Below, piece after piece: positions 1 to 6,223 of a stretch of 7,387 bases of DNA. Both the position numbers and the translations under genes were made by a program. Within the stretch, counting starts at the first letter, position 1. Every line of letters starts with the position of its first letter. A model generated the notes under the pieces. The model made no database searches. It was not told the DNA's origin and saw nothing but the letters and a program-made list of their open reading frames with translations. This DNA is from Thiobacillaceae bacterium (GTDB lineage Bacteria > Pseudomonadota > Gammaproteobacteria > Burkholderiales > Thiobacillaceae): assembly GCA_012274165.1 (NCBI GenBank), contig JAAPAA010000271.1, forward strand, positions 1 to 7,387. The letters run 5' to 3'.

Positions 1-653
1 CCCAGGCCGGCCAGCAGCATGGCCCAGTTATCGGCTTCGGGCACCGGTGTGGTGACGGCTTGGACATTCAGTGTGCGCAGCAAGGCAAAGTCGTTTTTTT
101 GCGCCAAGCGCGCCGACACGGCGAGCCAGTCGTAGCTGCCGGAAAATCTCGATAAATCAACGGTACGGCTCTCGTTTACCCAAATGTCGCTGTCGGAGAA
201 TGTTGCGGAACCGAGGTTGGGCTTCAGGTTGCCGAGACTCTGGCTACCCGTTCCCGCCCACAGGCTGAGATCGGAGTCCTTGCTAACCTGGAGCAGAGTC
301 AGGCTGGTTAGCCGCACGGAACTGGAGAAGCGGAACAGGATGAGGTCTTCGCCGTCCTTGTTGTCGAGTGCGTACATGTTGTTTTTGATCGAGCAGTTGC
401 TCTCTTCGTTTTGGTTGCACACGCCCATACCGGCGCCACTATAGATATCCAGTTCGGCAGTCTGGAATTGCCCGTCGTCACCCTTGGTGGACCAGGCAGT
501 AGCGGTGGTGGTCAGCCCGTCCAGTGTTTGTGCGTAGCTGTTGCCAAACGTTTGCGGGACAGGATTGCCGGAGACAAAGGAAAAATCGGTTGCCGCGGCC
601 TGGGTCGAGAGCAGAACGGTCGCGAGCAGGGCGGAACGCAGGGTGAAAGACAT
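1..653 (-). CDS. PEP-CTERM exosortase-dependent surface protein (XDP1-like), 3' end cut by window edge
   Basis: The frame opens with ATG at 653-651 and stays open for 217 codons to the window edge, so the end of the gene is missing. Residues 1-21 form a Sec signal peptide: Arg6, a hydrophobic core, and a likely cleavage site after an Ala-rich QAAA. The mature part is rich in Ser, Thr, Gly and Asp. It has Cys79 and Cys87, which could form a small disulfide loop. At residues 204-217 it reads VPEADNWAMLLAGL, the start of a PEP-CTERM signal (PEA variant), whose membrane helix and Arg cluster would lie outside the window. In this family exosortase (XrtA/EpsH) cuts the signal and the protein goes to the outer surface or biofilm matrix. 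The TATAWS, ALDN and SLTSLTLL-like segments resemble exosortase-dependent protein XDP1; that subfamily call is from memory. The DNA looks less GC-rich than its neighbours. The gene has its own promoter candidate and is probably not part of the TonB operon. Confidence 0.9.
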   Translation of the reverse strand, partial: MSFTLRSALLATVLLSTQAAATDFSFVSGNPVPQTFGNSYAQTLDGLTTTATAWSTKGDDGQFQTAELDIYSGAGMGVCNQNEESNCSIKNNMYALDNKDGEDLILFRFSSSVRLTSLTLLQVSKDSDLSLWAGTGSQSLGNLKPNLGSATFSDSDIWVNESRTVDLSRFSGSYDWLAVSARLAQKNDFALLRTLNVQAVTTPVPEADNWAMLLAGL

Positions 654-658
654 GACAA

Positions 659-663
659 CTCCT
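659..663 (-). promoter_or_regulatory. Shine-Dalgarno site of the PEP-CTERM gene
   Basis: On the minus strand AGGAG is followed by TTGTC and then ATG, a 5-nt spacing. This fixes the start codon at 653-651. It is the only clear Shine-Dalgarno site in front of any gene in the window. Confidence 0.8.
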
Positions 664-692
664 GATAAATGAAACGCAACGCCACATGGGCT

Positions 693-710
693 TTGCATCA
701 ATAGATGCAA
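693..710. promoter_or_regulatory. 7-bp dyad overlapping the -12 element and predicted start point
   Basis: TTGCATC and GATGCAA are separated by 4 bases. On the minus strand the first arm is the TTGCA of the -12 box, and the dyad ends at about +3. It could be an operator that competes with RNA polymerase, or a chance palindrome created by the -12 sequence. As an RNA hairpin it would be mostly upstream of the predicted start point, so a leader hairpin is unlikely. Confidence 0.35.
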
Positions 711-722
711 GTCGCATTCCAG
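706..722 (-). promoter_or_regulatory. Candidate sigma-54 (RpoN) promoter, -24/-12, for the PEP-CTERM gene
   Basis: The minus strand reads CTGGAATGCGACTTGCA. It has the invariant GG (720-719) and GC (708-707) separated by exactly 10 bases. The TTGCA -12 block is perfect, and the -24 block TGGAATG differs from TGGCACG at two positions. Transcription would start near 695, giving a leader of about 42 nt that contains the Shine-Dalgarno site. I see no convincing sigma-70 promoter in 654-842. Sigma-54 control by PrsR is known for PEP-CTERM genes in related floc-forming bacteria, which supports the call. It remains a sequence prediction. Confidence 0.68.
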
Positions 723-781
723 GTAGCGGCTTGTCAGGGTTGAAGGTGCGGGTTGACTGGTCGGGCGCGCAGAAATACACC

Positions 782-808
782 GGGTGCGAATCAGGATCGA
801 TCGCACCC
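782..808. promoter_or_regulatory. 8-bp inverted repeat: possible sigma-54 activator site or TonB-gene terminator
   Basis: GGGTGCGA (782-789) and TCGCACCC (801-808) are perfect complements around an 11-nt centre. The centre lies about 100 bp upstream of the predicted sigma-54 start point, and the half-sites are 19 bp apart centre to centre, roughly two helix turns. That is typical of enhancer sites for NtrC-type activators. A further GGTGCG half-site lies at 745-750. It also sits about 35 nt after the TonB-family stop codon and could fold in RNA, but only a weak GGTGTATTTC follows it on the minus strand rather than a T-run. I favour an activator site but cannot exclude a terminator. Confidence 0.45.
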
Positions 809-842
809 ATTTGAATCAATTGGTGTTTTTTTAAGGTGTGGT

Positions 843-1742
843 TTAGTCGGTGCCGACCAGTTGATCGGAACGGGTGAACGTCCAGGTGCGGGTGATAGAC
901 AGAATGTCGGTTTTTTTCCGCATGTCATCGGGAAAAACCGCAAAGGGAGTTGAAAGCTCGACAATCTTGACGGCGGCGGCGTCGAGTATCTTGGAACCGG
1001 ACGAGCGGTCAACCTCGACATTCTCGAGGCTGCCATCGACGCGGATCGATACGGTGAGCTTCAGGCTGCCGTAGACGCCCTGCCGGCGCGCGGCTTCTGG
1101 ATAGTTGACATTGCCCACTCGCTCAACCTTGGTGACCCAGTCGTCCACATAGCGTGCAAACGCGTATTCCTTGACGTTCGCACCGACGAAGGTGCGTTTG
1201 GGGCGCTTCTGGTACGTGTCCCACTGCTGCGAGATGCTCGCCTGCAACTGCGCCATTTCACGGGCCTGCTGGTTGAGCTGGCTGGCATCGATGGCGGGCT
1301 GGTCGGGGCGCGGCGCGGGAGTGGGCGGACGGTTTTGCAGGGGAGCGTCTGCTTTCAGCTGGCTGAGCAGTGCGCGGGCCTGTTGTTCCAGATCGGCCAC
1401 GCGGGTTTGCATGGCCGCTTCTTCGGCGCCGGTCTGGGTTTGCTGGCTGGCGGGCAGCGGGCTTTTCAGCCGCCGGTCGTCGTCGGTGTTGCCGCCGCCC
1501 GCCAGGTTCACCTGCGCCAGTGCATCCGGGTTGAGCGGCGACTCCATGCTTTTGGCGTTGACCAGCACCACATCCATCGGCAGGTTGGGATCTTCGAACA
1601 GGCGCGGGTTGACCTGCACGAACTGGGTCGACAGCACCATGCCATGCACCGCAGCCGAAGCCAGCAGGGCCAGCGCCATGCGCGTGCCTTGCCTGGAAGG
1701 TGCTGCGAGAGTCGGGGGCGGGTTAGACACCGTGCGGGCCAA
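843..1742 (-). CDS. TonB-family energy transducer
   Basis: TonB proteins carry proton-motive energy from the ExbB/ExbD complex in the inner membrane to TonB-dependent receptors in the outer membrane. Residues 22-40 form one inner-membrane helix with Ser29-xxx-His33-Gly, matching the Ser16/His20 pair that couples E. coli TonB to ExbB/D. A Gln/Ala-rich, probably coiled-coil spacer covers about 107-175, with a short Pro-rich stretch at 138-149. Residues about 205-292 are the TonB C-terminal domain, with YPEAARRQGVYGSLKLTVSI and a closing aromatic strand. The start is uncertain: TTG at 1742, GTG at 1730 (residue 5) or ATG at 1679 (residue 22). The ATG has AAGG seven bases upstream but would remove the arginines before the helix, so I prefer one of the longer starts. 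It begins 20 nt after rnb and is probably cotranscribed. No exbB, exbD or receptor gene is in the window, so its partner is unknown. Confidence 0.88.
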   Translation of the reverse strand: MARTVSNPPPTLAAPSRQGTRMALALLASAAVHGMVLSTQFVQVNPRLFEDPNLPMDVVLVNAKSMESPLNPDALAQVNLAGGGNTDDDRRLKSPLPASQQTQTGAEEAAMQTRVADLEQQARALLSQLKADAPLQNRPPTPAPRPDQPAIDASQLNQQAREMAQLQASISQQWDTYQKRPKRTFVGANVKEYAFARYVDDWVTKVERVGNVNYPEAARRQGVYGSLKLTVSIRVDGSLENVEVDRSSGSKILDAAAVKIVELSTPFAVFPDDMRKKTDILSITRTWTFTRSDQLVGTD

Positions 1743-1762
1743 AAGTGAGTGCAGGCTGGATT

Positions 1763-3643
1763 TTACGAGACGGCTGCGTCGCTGTCAGGTGGCGTTGCAA
1801 GCGGGGGCGTCAGCACTTCCAGCAATTCGGCGTGGAACGTGATGTCGAGCAGGTCGATGCTGGAAATCGCCAGCCGCACTTTCGCGCCGGGCGCGGTACC
1901 CATTACGGACGGCGCGCGCGTCACCAGCGGCAGACAGTCGAAGCGCACCAGGTCTTCGCGGATCACACTGGCGGTGGCTTCGCTGATGCTTTCCTGCATC
2001 AGCCAGCGCAGCATCCAGTAGCGCTCGAGTTTTCTCTGGAATTCGTTGTAGGCGTCGTAAGCCAGCTCGAATTCGCGCACCACCGAAAACAGCTGCTCGC
2101 TGCGCGGCGGGTAGACCGGATCGGTCTGCTGCACCAGCGAAATCAGCTGGCGCTGGTTGACCAGATCGACATAGCGCCGTAGCGGCGACGATGACCACGC
2201 GTATTGATCGACACCGAGGCCGACGTGCGGGTCGGGGCTGGTCGTCATGCGCGTCTTGCCGCCCGATTGCGCGCGGTAAATGCCGGGGATGCGGTTTTCC
2301 GCCAGCCAGCCGCCCCAGTGCGCGTTGGCAAAAATCATCAGCTCGGACACCACTTTGTCGATCGGGCTGCCACGTTTGCGCGGCACGATGCTGACGCGTT
2401 CGCCGTCGAGCTTGAAGTTGTAGTCGACGCGGTCGACCGTGTCGGCCTTGCCGCGTCCGGCTTCCAGCACGGCAGCGAAATCGCGCAGCCACTCCAGCTC
2501 GCGGCGGTAGGGGTAATCGGGCACCGCCGGATTGCGCAGGGTGTCGTCGTTGAACTGCACTTCCAGCGTTTCGTGGCGCAGGTTGGACGCGATGTGCACC
2601 ATTTCCAGCCGGGTTTCGGTGCCGAGCACGCGCAGGTCGGACGCCACATCCACATAAAGCGACAGCGCCGGGCAGTCGTGGGTTTCACCCAGCGTGTAAT
2701 GGTGGATCAAGGCGTCCGGCAGCATGGTGATCTTGCTGCCGGGGTAATACACGGTTGACAGCCGTTCGCGTGCCAGCTGGTCGAGTTCCGAGCCGGGCGC
2801 AATGCCGAGCGCGGGGGCGGCGATGTGGATGCCGACGCGGATGCTGCCGTCGTCGCGCCATTCGACCGACAGGGCGTCGTCGATTTCGGTGGTCGCTTCG
2901 TCGTCCATCGAGAAGGCGCGCACGCTGCTTTTGGGCAGCTCAGGTGGGTCGAGAGGTTCAGTTGTGGGCGCGAATTCGGTGCCGCGCGGGAAGTGTTCCA
3001 ACTGGAAACTCGCCAGGTGGAAGTCGAGGGTGGACGGGATGGCGCCACAGCGCTCGATCAGCCGCAACGGCGATAAACCGCTGGCGGTGGCCGCGTCTTC
3101 CAGCGCCTTGTATTCCAGCGTGTTTTTGTCCGGCGCGATCAGGATGCGCGGTACCAACGAGGTGTATTCCGGCGGCAGGCGAAACGCCGCCAGTTCGGCC
3201 GCCAGATGCGCCTGACGCTCGGCCACCAGGCGCTTTTTCTCCAGCCCGGCCTTGGCCGCAGCCAGGGTTTCGGCGGGGGCGGGACGATAGCGCCCCTTGC
3301 CTTTTTTGTGGAAATAAATCGGCGAGGTGTGCAGCTTCATCAGCAGTGCCACCGACTCGGCCGGGCGCGGCGCGTGGCCGTAATATTCCTGCGTTAGCGC
3401 TTCGAAGCCGAATTCGTCGGCGCCTGCGGCTTCCCACAAAAAGTCGGCGTCGAGTTCGCTTGTCAGCGTCTCCGCTTCGGCCATCACTTCGCTCGGCGCG
3501 GGCGCAGCAAAGCGCAACAGGATATTGGCCGCCTTGATTTTGCTGCGTTTGCCCGAGGCAGTTTCCACCTGTGCGGTGGAGTCGGACTCGGACAGGATCG
3601 AACCGGCCTTGAAGTGGCCGTCCTCTTCAAAAATGAGATGCAT
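1763..3643 (-). CDS. rnb: RNase II-family 3'-5' exoribonuclease (RNB domain)
   Basis: This 626-residue cytoplasmic enzyme, close to the 644 of E. coli RNase II, degrades single-stranded RNA from the 3' end. The N-terminal 230 residues are divergent and may hold an OB-like fold plus a helical region. The RNB catalytic domain runs from about 240 to 495. Its metal-binding cluster is Asp247-(5)-Glu253-x-Asp255-Asp256, matching E. coli Asp201, Asp207, Asp209 and Asp210 with Glu in place of Asp207. SSPLRRY at 485-491 carries the catalytic Arg that corresponds to E. coli Arg500. A degenerate S1-like strand region (about 585-612) follows, then a Pro/Asp-rich tail. ATG at 3643 lies 6 nt after the yqiA stop with no Shine-Dalgarno site, so translation is probably coupled to yqiA. 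It could be called RNase II or RNase R-like; length and motifs favour RNase II type. Confidence 0.94.
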   Translation of the reverse strand: MHLIFEEDGHFKAGSILSESDSTAQVETASGKRSKIKAANILLRFAAPAPSEVMAEAETLTSELDADFLWEAAGADEFGFEALTQEYYGHAPRPAESVALLMKLHTSPIYFHKKGKGRYRPAPAETLAAAKAGLEKKRLVAERQAHLAAELAAFRLPPEYTSLVPRILIAPDKNTLEYKALEDAATASGLSPLRLIERCGAIPSTLDFHLASFQLEHFPRGTEFAPTTEPLDPPELPKSSVRAFSMDDEATTEIDDALSVEWRDDGSIRVGIHIAAPALGIAPGSELDQLARERLSTVYYPGSKITMLPDALIHHYTLGETHDCPALSLYVDVASDLRVLGTETRLEMVHIASNLRHETLEVQFNDDTLRNPAVPDYPYRRELEWLRDFAAVLEAGRGKADTVDRVDYNFKLDGERVSIVPRKRGSPIDKVVSELMIFANAHWGGWLAENRIPGIYRAQSGGKTRMTTSPDPHVGLGVDQYAWSSSPLRRYVDLVNQRQLISLVQQTDPVYPPRSEQLFSVVREFELAYDAYNEFQRKLERYWMLRWLMQESISEATASVIREDLVRFDCLPLVTRAPSVMGTAPGAKVRLAISSIDLLDITFHAELLEVLTPPLATPPDSDAAVS

Positions 3644-3649
3644 GAAAAA

Positions 3650-4207
3650 TCAGAAATCCAGAATGGTTTGGAAGTGGCGCTCGAACCCGGTGAAGCCGTG
3701 GTCGCCGCCTGCTTCGATGATCTGCGTGGCGCCCGCGTAGTAGCTTACCGCGTCGCGGTAATCGAGCACTTCATCGCCGGTTTGCACCAGCAGCAGATAG
3801 CGTTCGGGCTGGCTGATGCGCGCAACGTCCAGCGCGGCGAGTTCAGCCAGGTGGGGTTCGGTGAGCACCCATTTTTCGCCGGTATGCCAGTTGATCTGGG
3901 TGCCGAGCGCCTCGCGCAGCAGCTGGTGCGCATGCACCGCCGGGTTGACCAGCACCGCCTTGCAGCCGTGCTTTTCCGCCAGATGCGTCGCGTAAAACCC
4001 GCCCAGCGAACTGCCGATCAGCGTGATGGCTTCGGCAGGGTTGCGCGCAAGCGTGGACTCGACCAGGGCAATGGCTTCGCGCGGGCTGTTGGGCAACGCC
4101 GGGCAGTAATAGTCCGACAGCCGGCCAATGCCGGCCATGTACTCACCCAGCTGCTTGGCTTTGCCGGACGCAGGCGAGGAGTTGAAACCGTGGAGGTAGA
4201 CAATCAT
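3650..4207 (-). CDS. yqiA: YqiA/YcfP-family alpha/beta-hydrolase esterase
   Basis: This 185-residue protein matches E. coli YqiA over its whole length, starting with the YLHGFNSSP oxyanion-loop motif at residues 4-12. The nucleophile elbow GSSLG gives Ser67. QTGDEVLDY at 142-150 holds the acid (Asp145 or Asp149), and GGDHGFTGF at 167-175 gives His170. The E. coli enzyme hydrolyses short acyl esters; its natural substrate is not settled. No signal peptide is present, so it should be cytoplasmic. It starts with ATG at 4207, where upstream sequence shows no clear Shine-Dalgarno site, and ends 6 nt before rnb. It follows the UPF0114 gene after a 65-nt gap with no evident terminator. Confidence 0.94.
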   Translation of the reverse strand: MIVYLHGFNSSPASGKAKQLGEYMAGIGRLSDYYCPALPNSPREAIALVESTLARNPAEAITLIGSSLGGFYATHLAEKHGCKAVLVNPAVHAHQLLREALGTQINWHTGEKWVLTEPHLAELAALDVARISQPERYLLLVQTGDEVLDYRDAVSYYAGATQIIEAGGDHGFTGFERHFQTILDF

Positions 4208-4272
4208 GGCGGCGGATTTTACCGGGCAGGTGTTTCGTGTGCTCGCGGGGTGTCAGCTGATGCGTTCCGCAA

Positions 4273-4806
4273 TCAATGCTTGTCCGGGTGCGACATCAGC
4301 CGGTCGATATACGCAATCGATACTGCGGATACGATGAACGCCATGTGGATGACGGTCTGCCAGAGCAGCACGTCGTTCGTCAGGTTGGGCGCGTTGATGA
4401 AAGACTTCAGCAGATGGATCGACGAGATGCCGATGATGGCAGTGGCGAGCTTGACCTTCAGCACGTTGGCGTTGACGTGCGACAGCCACTCGGGCTCGTC
4501 GGGGTGGCCTTCAAGGTTGAGGCGAGAGACAAAGGTTTCGTAGCCGCCGACGATGACCATGATGAGCAGGTTGGAGATCATCACCACATCGATCAGCCCC
4601 AGCACGATGAGCATGATTTTCTCTTCGGTGAGCGTGAAGGTGCCGAACACCAGGTGTTCCAGCTCGACCATGAAGTGCACGACATAGACCAGCTGGGCGA
4701 CGATCAGGCCGAGGTAGAGCGGCACCTGCAACCAGCGGCTGCCGAACAGAACGGAGGAGAGCACTTTGTTGCTTGTGCTGATGGGTTGGGTGCTTGGGGG
4801 TTTCAT
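4273..4806 (-). CDS. UPF0114 (YqhA/TIGR00645) family inner-membrane protein
   Basis: This 177-residue protein has four likely membrane helices at about 27-48, 63-88, 118-137 and 148-168. It shares the family landmarks SRW (23-25), GLIDVVMISNLLIMVIVGGYE (70-90), ISSIHLL (127-133) and a final IDRL (167-170), all close to E. coli YqhA. The molecular function of the family is not known. The loop between helices 2 and 3 is rich in acidic residues. ATG at 4806 fits the usual N-terminus of the family, but no Shine-Dalgarno site precedes it; the leader is the TAAGG-type repeat tract. No functional link to hslU or yqiA is evident beyond shared direction. Confidence 0.92.
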   Translation of the reverse strand: MKPPSTQPISTSNKVLSSVLFGSRWLQVPLYLGLIVAQLVYVVHFMVELEHLVFGTFTLTEEKIMLIVLGLIDVVMISNLLIMVIVGGYETFVSRLNLEGHPDEPEWLSHVNANVLKVKLATAIIGISSIHLLKSFINAPNLTNDVLLWQTVIHMAFIVSAVSIAYIDRLMSHPDKH

Positions 4807-4810
4807 TTTT

Positions 4811-4850
4811 TACGGTAAGGAGTAAGGGGTGAGCAGTAAGCGGCAAGGGG
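4811..4850. repeat. Degenerate TAAGG/GTAAG-type short tandem repeat tract
   Basis: On the plus strand purine-rich words recur: GGTAAGG, AGTAAGGGG, TGAGCAGTAAG, CGGCAAGGGG. The tract fills much of the space between the UPF0114 start and the hslU end. Similar degenerate intergenic tracts occur in many GC-rich proteobacterial genomes. It provides no Shine-Dalgarno site on the minus strand. Confidence 0.55.
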
Positions 4851-4851
4851 A

Positions 4852-4905
4852 TTACAAAACGTAGCGCGCTGGAAAATGGGCGCGTTACAGAACGTAGCGC
4901 GCCAG
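4852..4905 (-). repeat. Direct repeat duplicating the last codons and stop of hslU
   Basis: Two 21-bp copies, 4852-4872 and 4885-4905, agree at 18 of 21 positions and are offset by 33 bp, exactly 11 codons. The copy at 4885-4905 encodes the real HslU end LARYVL-stop. The downstream copy, in the same frame after the stop, reads PARYVL-stop. This looks like a small tandem duplication that left a spare HslU tail beyond the stop codon. Confidence 0.7.
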
Positions 4906-6207
4906 GTCTTCGCGCGCAGCGAGCGCAGCCAGCCGCAGGGTGACCACATCGGCATCGATCACGTGGTCGCCGGTGACGTTCCCGGCATCGAAGGAAATAT
5001 CCTCCAGCAGTTTTTCCATCACCGTGTGCAGGCGACGCGCGCCGATGTTTTCGGTGCGCTCGTTCACTTCAAATGCAATTTCGGCGAGGCGGCGGATGCC
5101 GCCGTCGGTGAACTTGAGCGTGACACCTTCGGTTGCCAGCAGAGCCTCGTATTGACGGGTCAGGCAGGCGTCGGTGCCGGTCAGGATGCGCTCGAAGTCT
5201 TCCACGCTCAGCGCCTGCAACTCGACGCGGATCGGCAGGCGGCCCTGCAGCTCGGGGATGAGGTCGGACGGTTTCGACAAATGAAACGCGCCGCTGGCGA
5301 TGAACAGGATGTGGTCGGTTTTCACCATGCCGTACTTGGTCGAGACGGTGGTGCCTTCGATCAGCGGCAGCAGGTCGCGCTGCACGCCCTGGCGCGACAC
5401 ATCGCTGCCGTGGGCGTCGCCGCGGGTGGCGATTTTGTCGATTTCGTCGAGAAACACAATGCCGTTTTGCTCGACTGCGGTGAGCGCGGCCTGCTTGGTG
5501 TCATCGTCGCTCACCAGCCGGGCGGCCTCTTCCTCGGTCAGCAGCTTGAAGGCTTCGCGCACGCTGAGCTTGCGGGTCTGGCGACGGCTTTGCCCGAGGT
5601 TGGCGAACATGCCCTGCAATTGCTGCGATAAGTCTTCCATCCCCGGCGGGGTGAAGATTTCCATGCCGGGATGGGCGGCCGCCACCTCGATTTCAATTTC
5701 CTTGTCGTCGAGTTCGCCCTCGCGCAGCATTTTGCGGAAACGCTGGCGCGCGGTGCCCTCTTCGCGTGGCGGTTCGGGCTCATTAAAACCGACGCTGCGC
5801 GGCGGCGGCAGCAGCACATCGAGAATGCGGTCCTCGGCAGCTTCCTCGGCGCGAAACTTCACTTTTTGCGTGGCCTGCGCGCGCAGGTCCTTGATCGCGG
5901 TTTCCATCAGGTCGCGGATGATGGTGTCGACATCGCGCCCGACATAGCCGACCTCGGTGAACTTGGTCGCCTCGATCTTGATGAAAGGCGCATTGGCGAG
6001 GCGCGCCAGCCGCCGTGCGATTTCGGTCTTGCCGACGCCGGTGGGACCGATCATCAGGATGTTTTTCGGCGTGATTTCCTGGCGCAACGGCTCGCTCACC
6101 TGCTGACGCCGCCAGCGGTTACGCAACGCCACAGCTACCGCACGCTTGGCAGCAGCCTGGCCGACGATGTGTTTGTCGAGTTCGTGAACGATTTCTTTGG
6201 GGGTCAT
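4885..6207 (-). CDS. hslU: HslU (ClpY), ATPase subunit of the HslUV protease
   Basis: HslU is the AAA+ ring ATPase that unfolds proteins and feeds them to HslV in the cytoplasm. The 440 residues match the family length. The Walker A motif GPTGVGKT is at 54-61, the substrate-gripping pore loop GYVG at 87-90, and the intermediate (I) domain covers about 110-240. The Walker B motif VFLDEID is at 251-257, and the sensor-2 segment GARRLHT at 389-395. The tail EDLARYVL (433-440) corresponds to the C-terminal peptide that docks into HslV and activates it. The start ATG at 6207 fits the N-terminus MTPKEIVHELD, which equals residue 4 of E. coli HslU. The leader is part of an inverted repeat with no Shine-Dalgarno site, and an in-frame stop excludes an upstream ATG, GTG or TTG. 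It is 82 nt downstream of hslV and presumably cotranscribed. Confidence 0.98.
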   Translation of the reverse strand: MTPKEIVHELDKHIVGQAAAKRAVAVALRNRWRRQQVSEPLRQEITPKNILMIGPTGVGKTEIARRLARLANAPFIKIEATKFTEVGYVGRDVDTIIRDLMETAIKDLRAQATQKVKFRAEEAAEDRILDVLLPPPRSVGFNEPEPPREEGTARQRFRKMLREGELDDKEIEIEVAAAHPGMEIFTPPGMEDLSQQLQGMFANLGQSRRQTRKLSVREAFKLLTEEEAARLVSDDDTKQAALTAVEQNGIVFLDEIDKIATRGDAHGSDVSRQGVQRDLLPLIEGTTVSTKYGMVKTDHILFIASGAFHLSKPSDLIPELQGRLPIRVELQALSVEDFERILTGTDACLTRQYEALLATEGVTLKFTDGGIRRLAEIAFEVNERTENIGARRLHTVMEKLLEDISFDAGNVTGDHVIDADVVTLRLAALAAREDLARYVL

Positions 6208-6223
6208 TTCAGGGGTCAGGGAT

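Noticed and set aside
478..819. 113-codon minus-strand ORF starting in the TonB/PEP-CTERM gap
   Set aside because: It overlaps the PEP-CTERM gene in another frame, lacks a Shine-Dalgarno site, and runs through the promoter region.
826..832. T7 run resembling a terminator tail on the plus strand
   Set aside because: The hairpin at 782-808 is too far upstream (17 nt), and there is no plus-strand gene to terminate. On the minus strand the run is A7 and precedes the hairpin.
2755..3537. 260-codon Arg-rich plus-strand ORF
   Set aside because: It is antisense to rnb, and its Arg/Ala/Pro-rich composition is typical of a shadow frame.
3614..4543. 309-codon plus-strand ORF
   Set aside because: It is antisense to yqiA and the end of the UPF0114 gene, which match known families along their full length. 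High GC content explains the long open antisense frame.
4876..5631. 251-codon plus-strand ORF
   Set aside because: It is antisense to hslU, with no recognisable motif or ribosome site.
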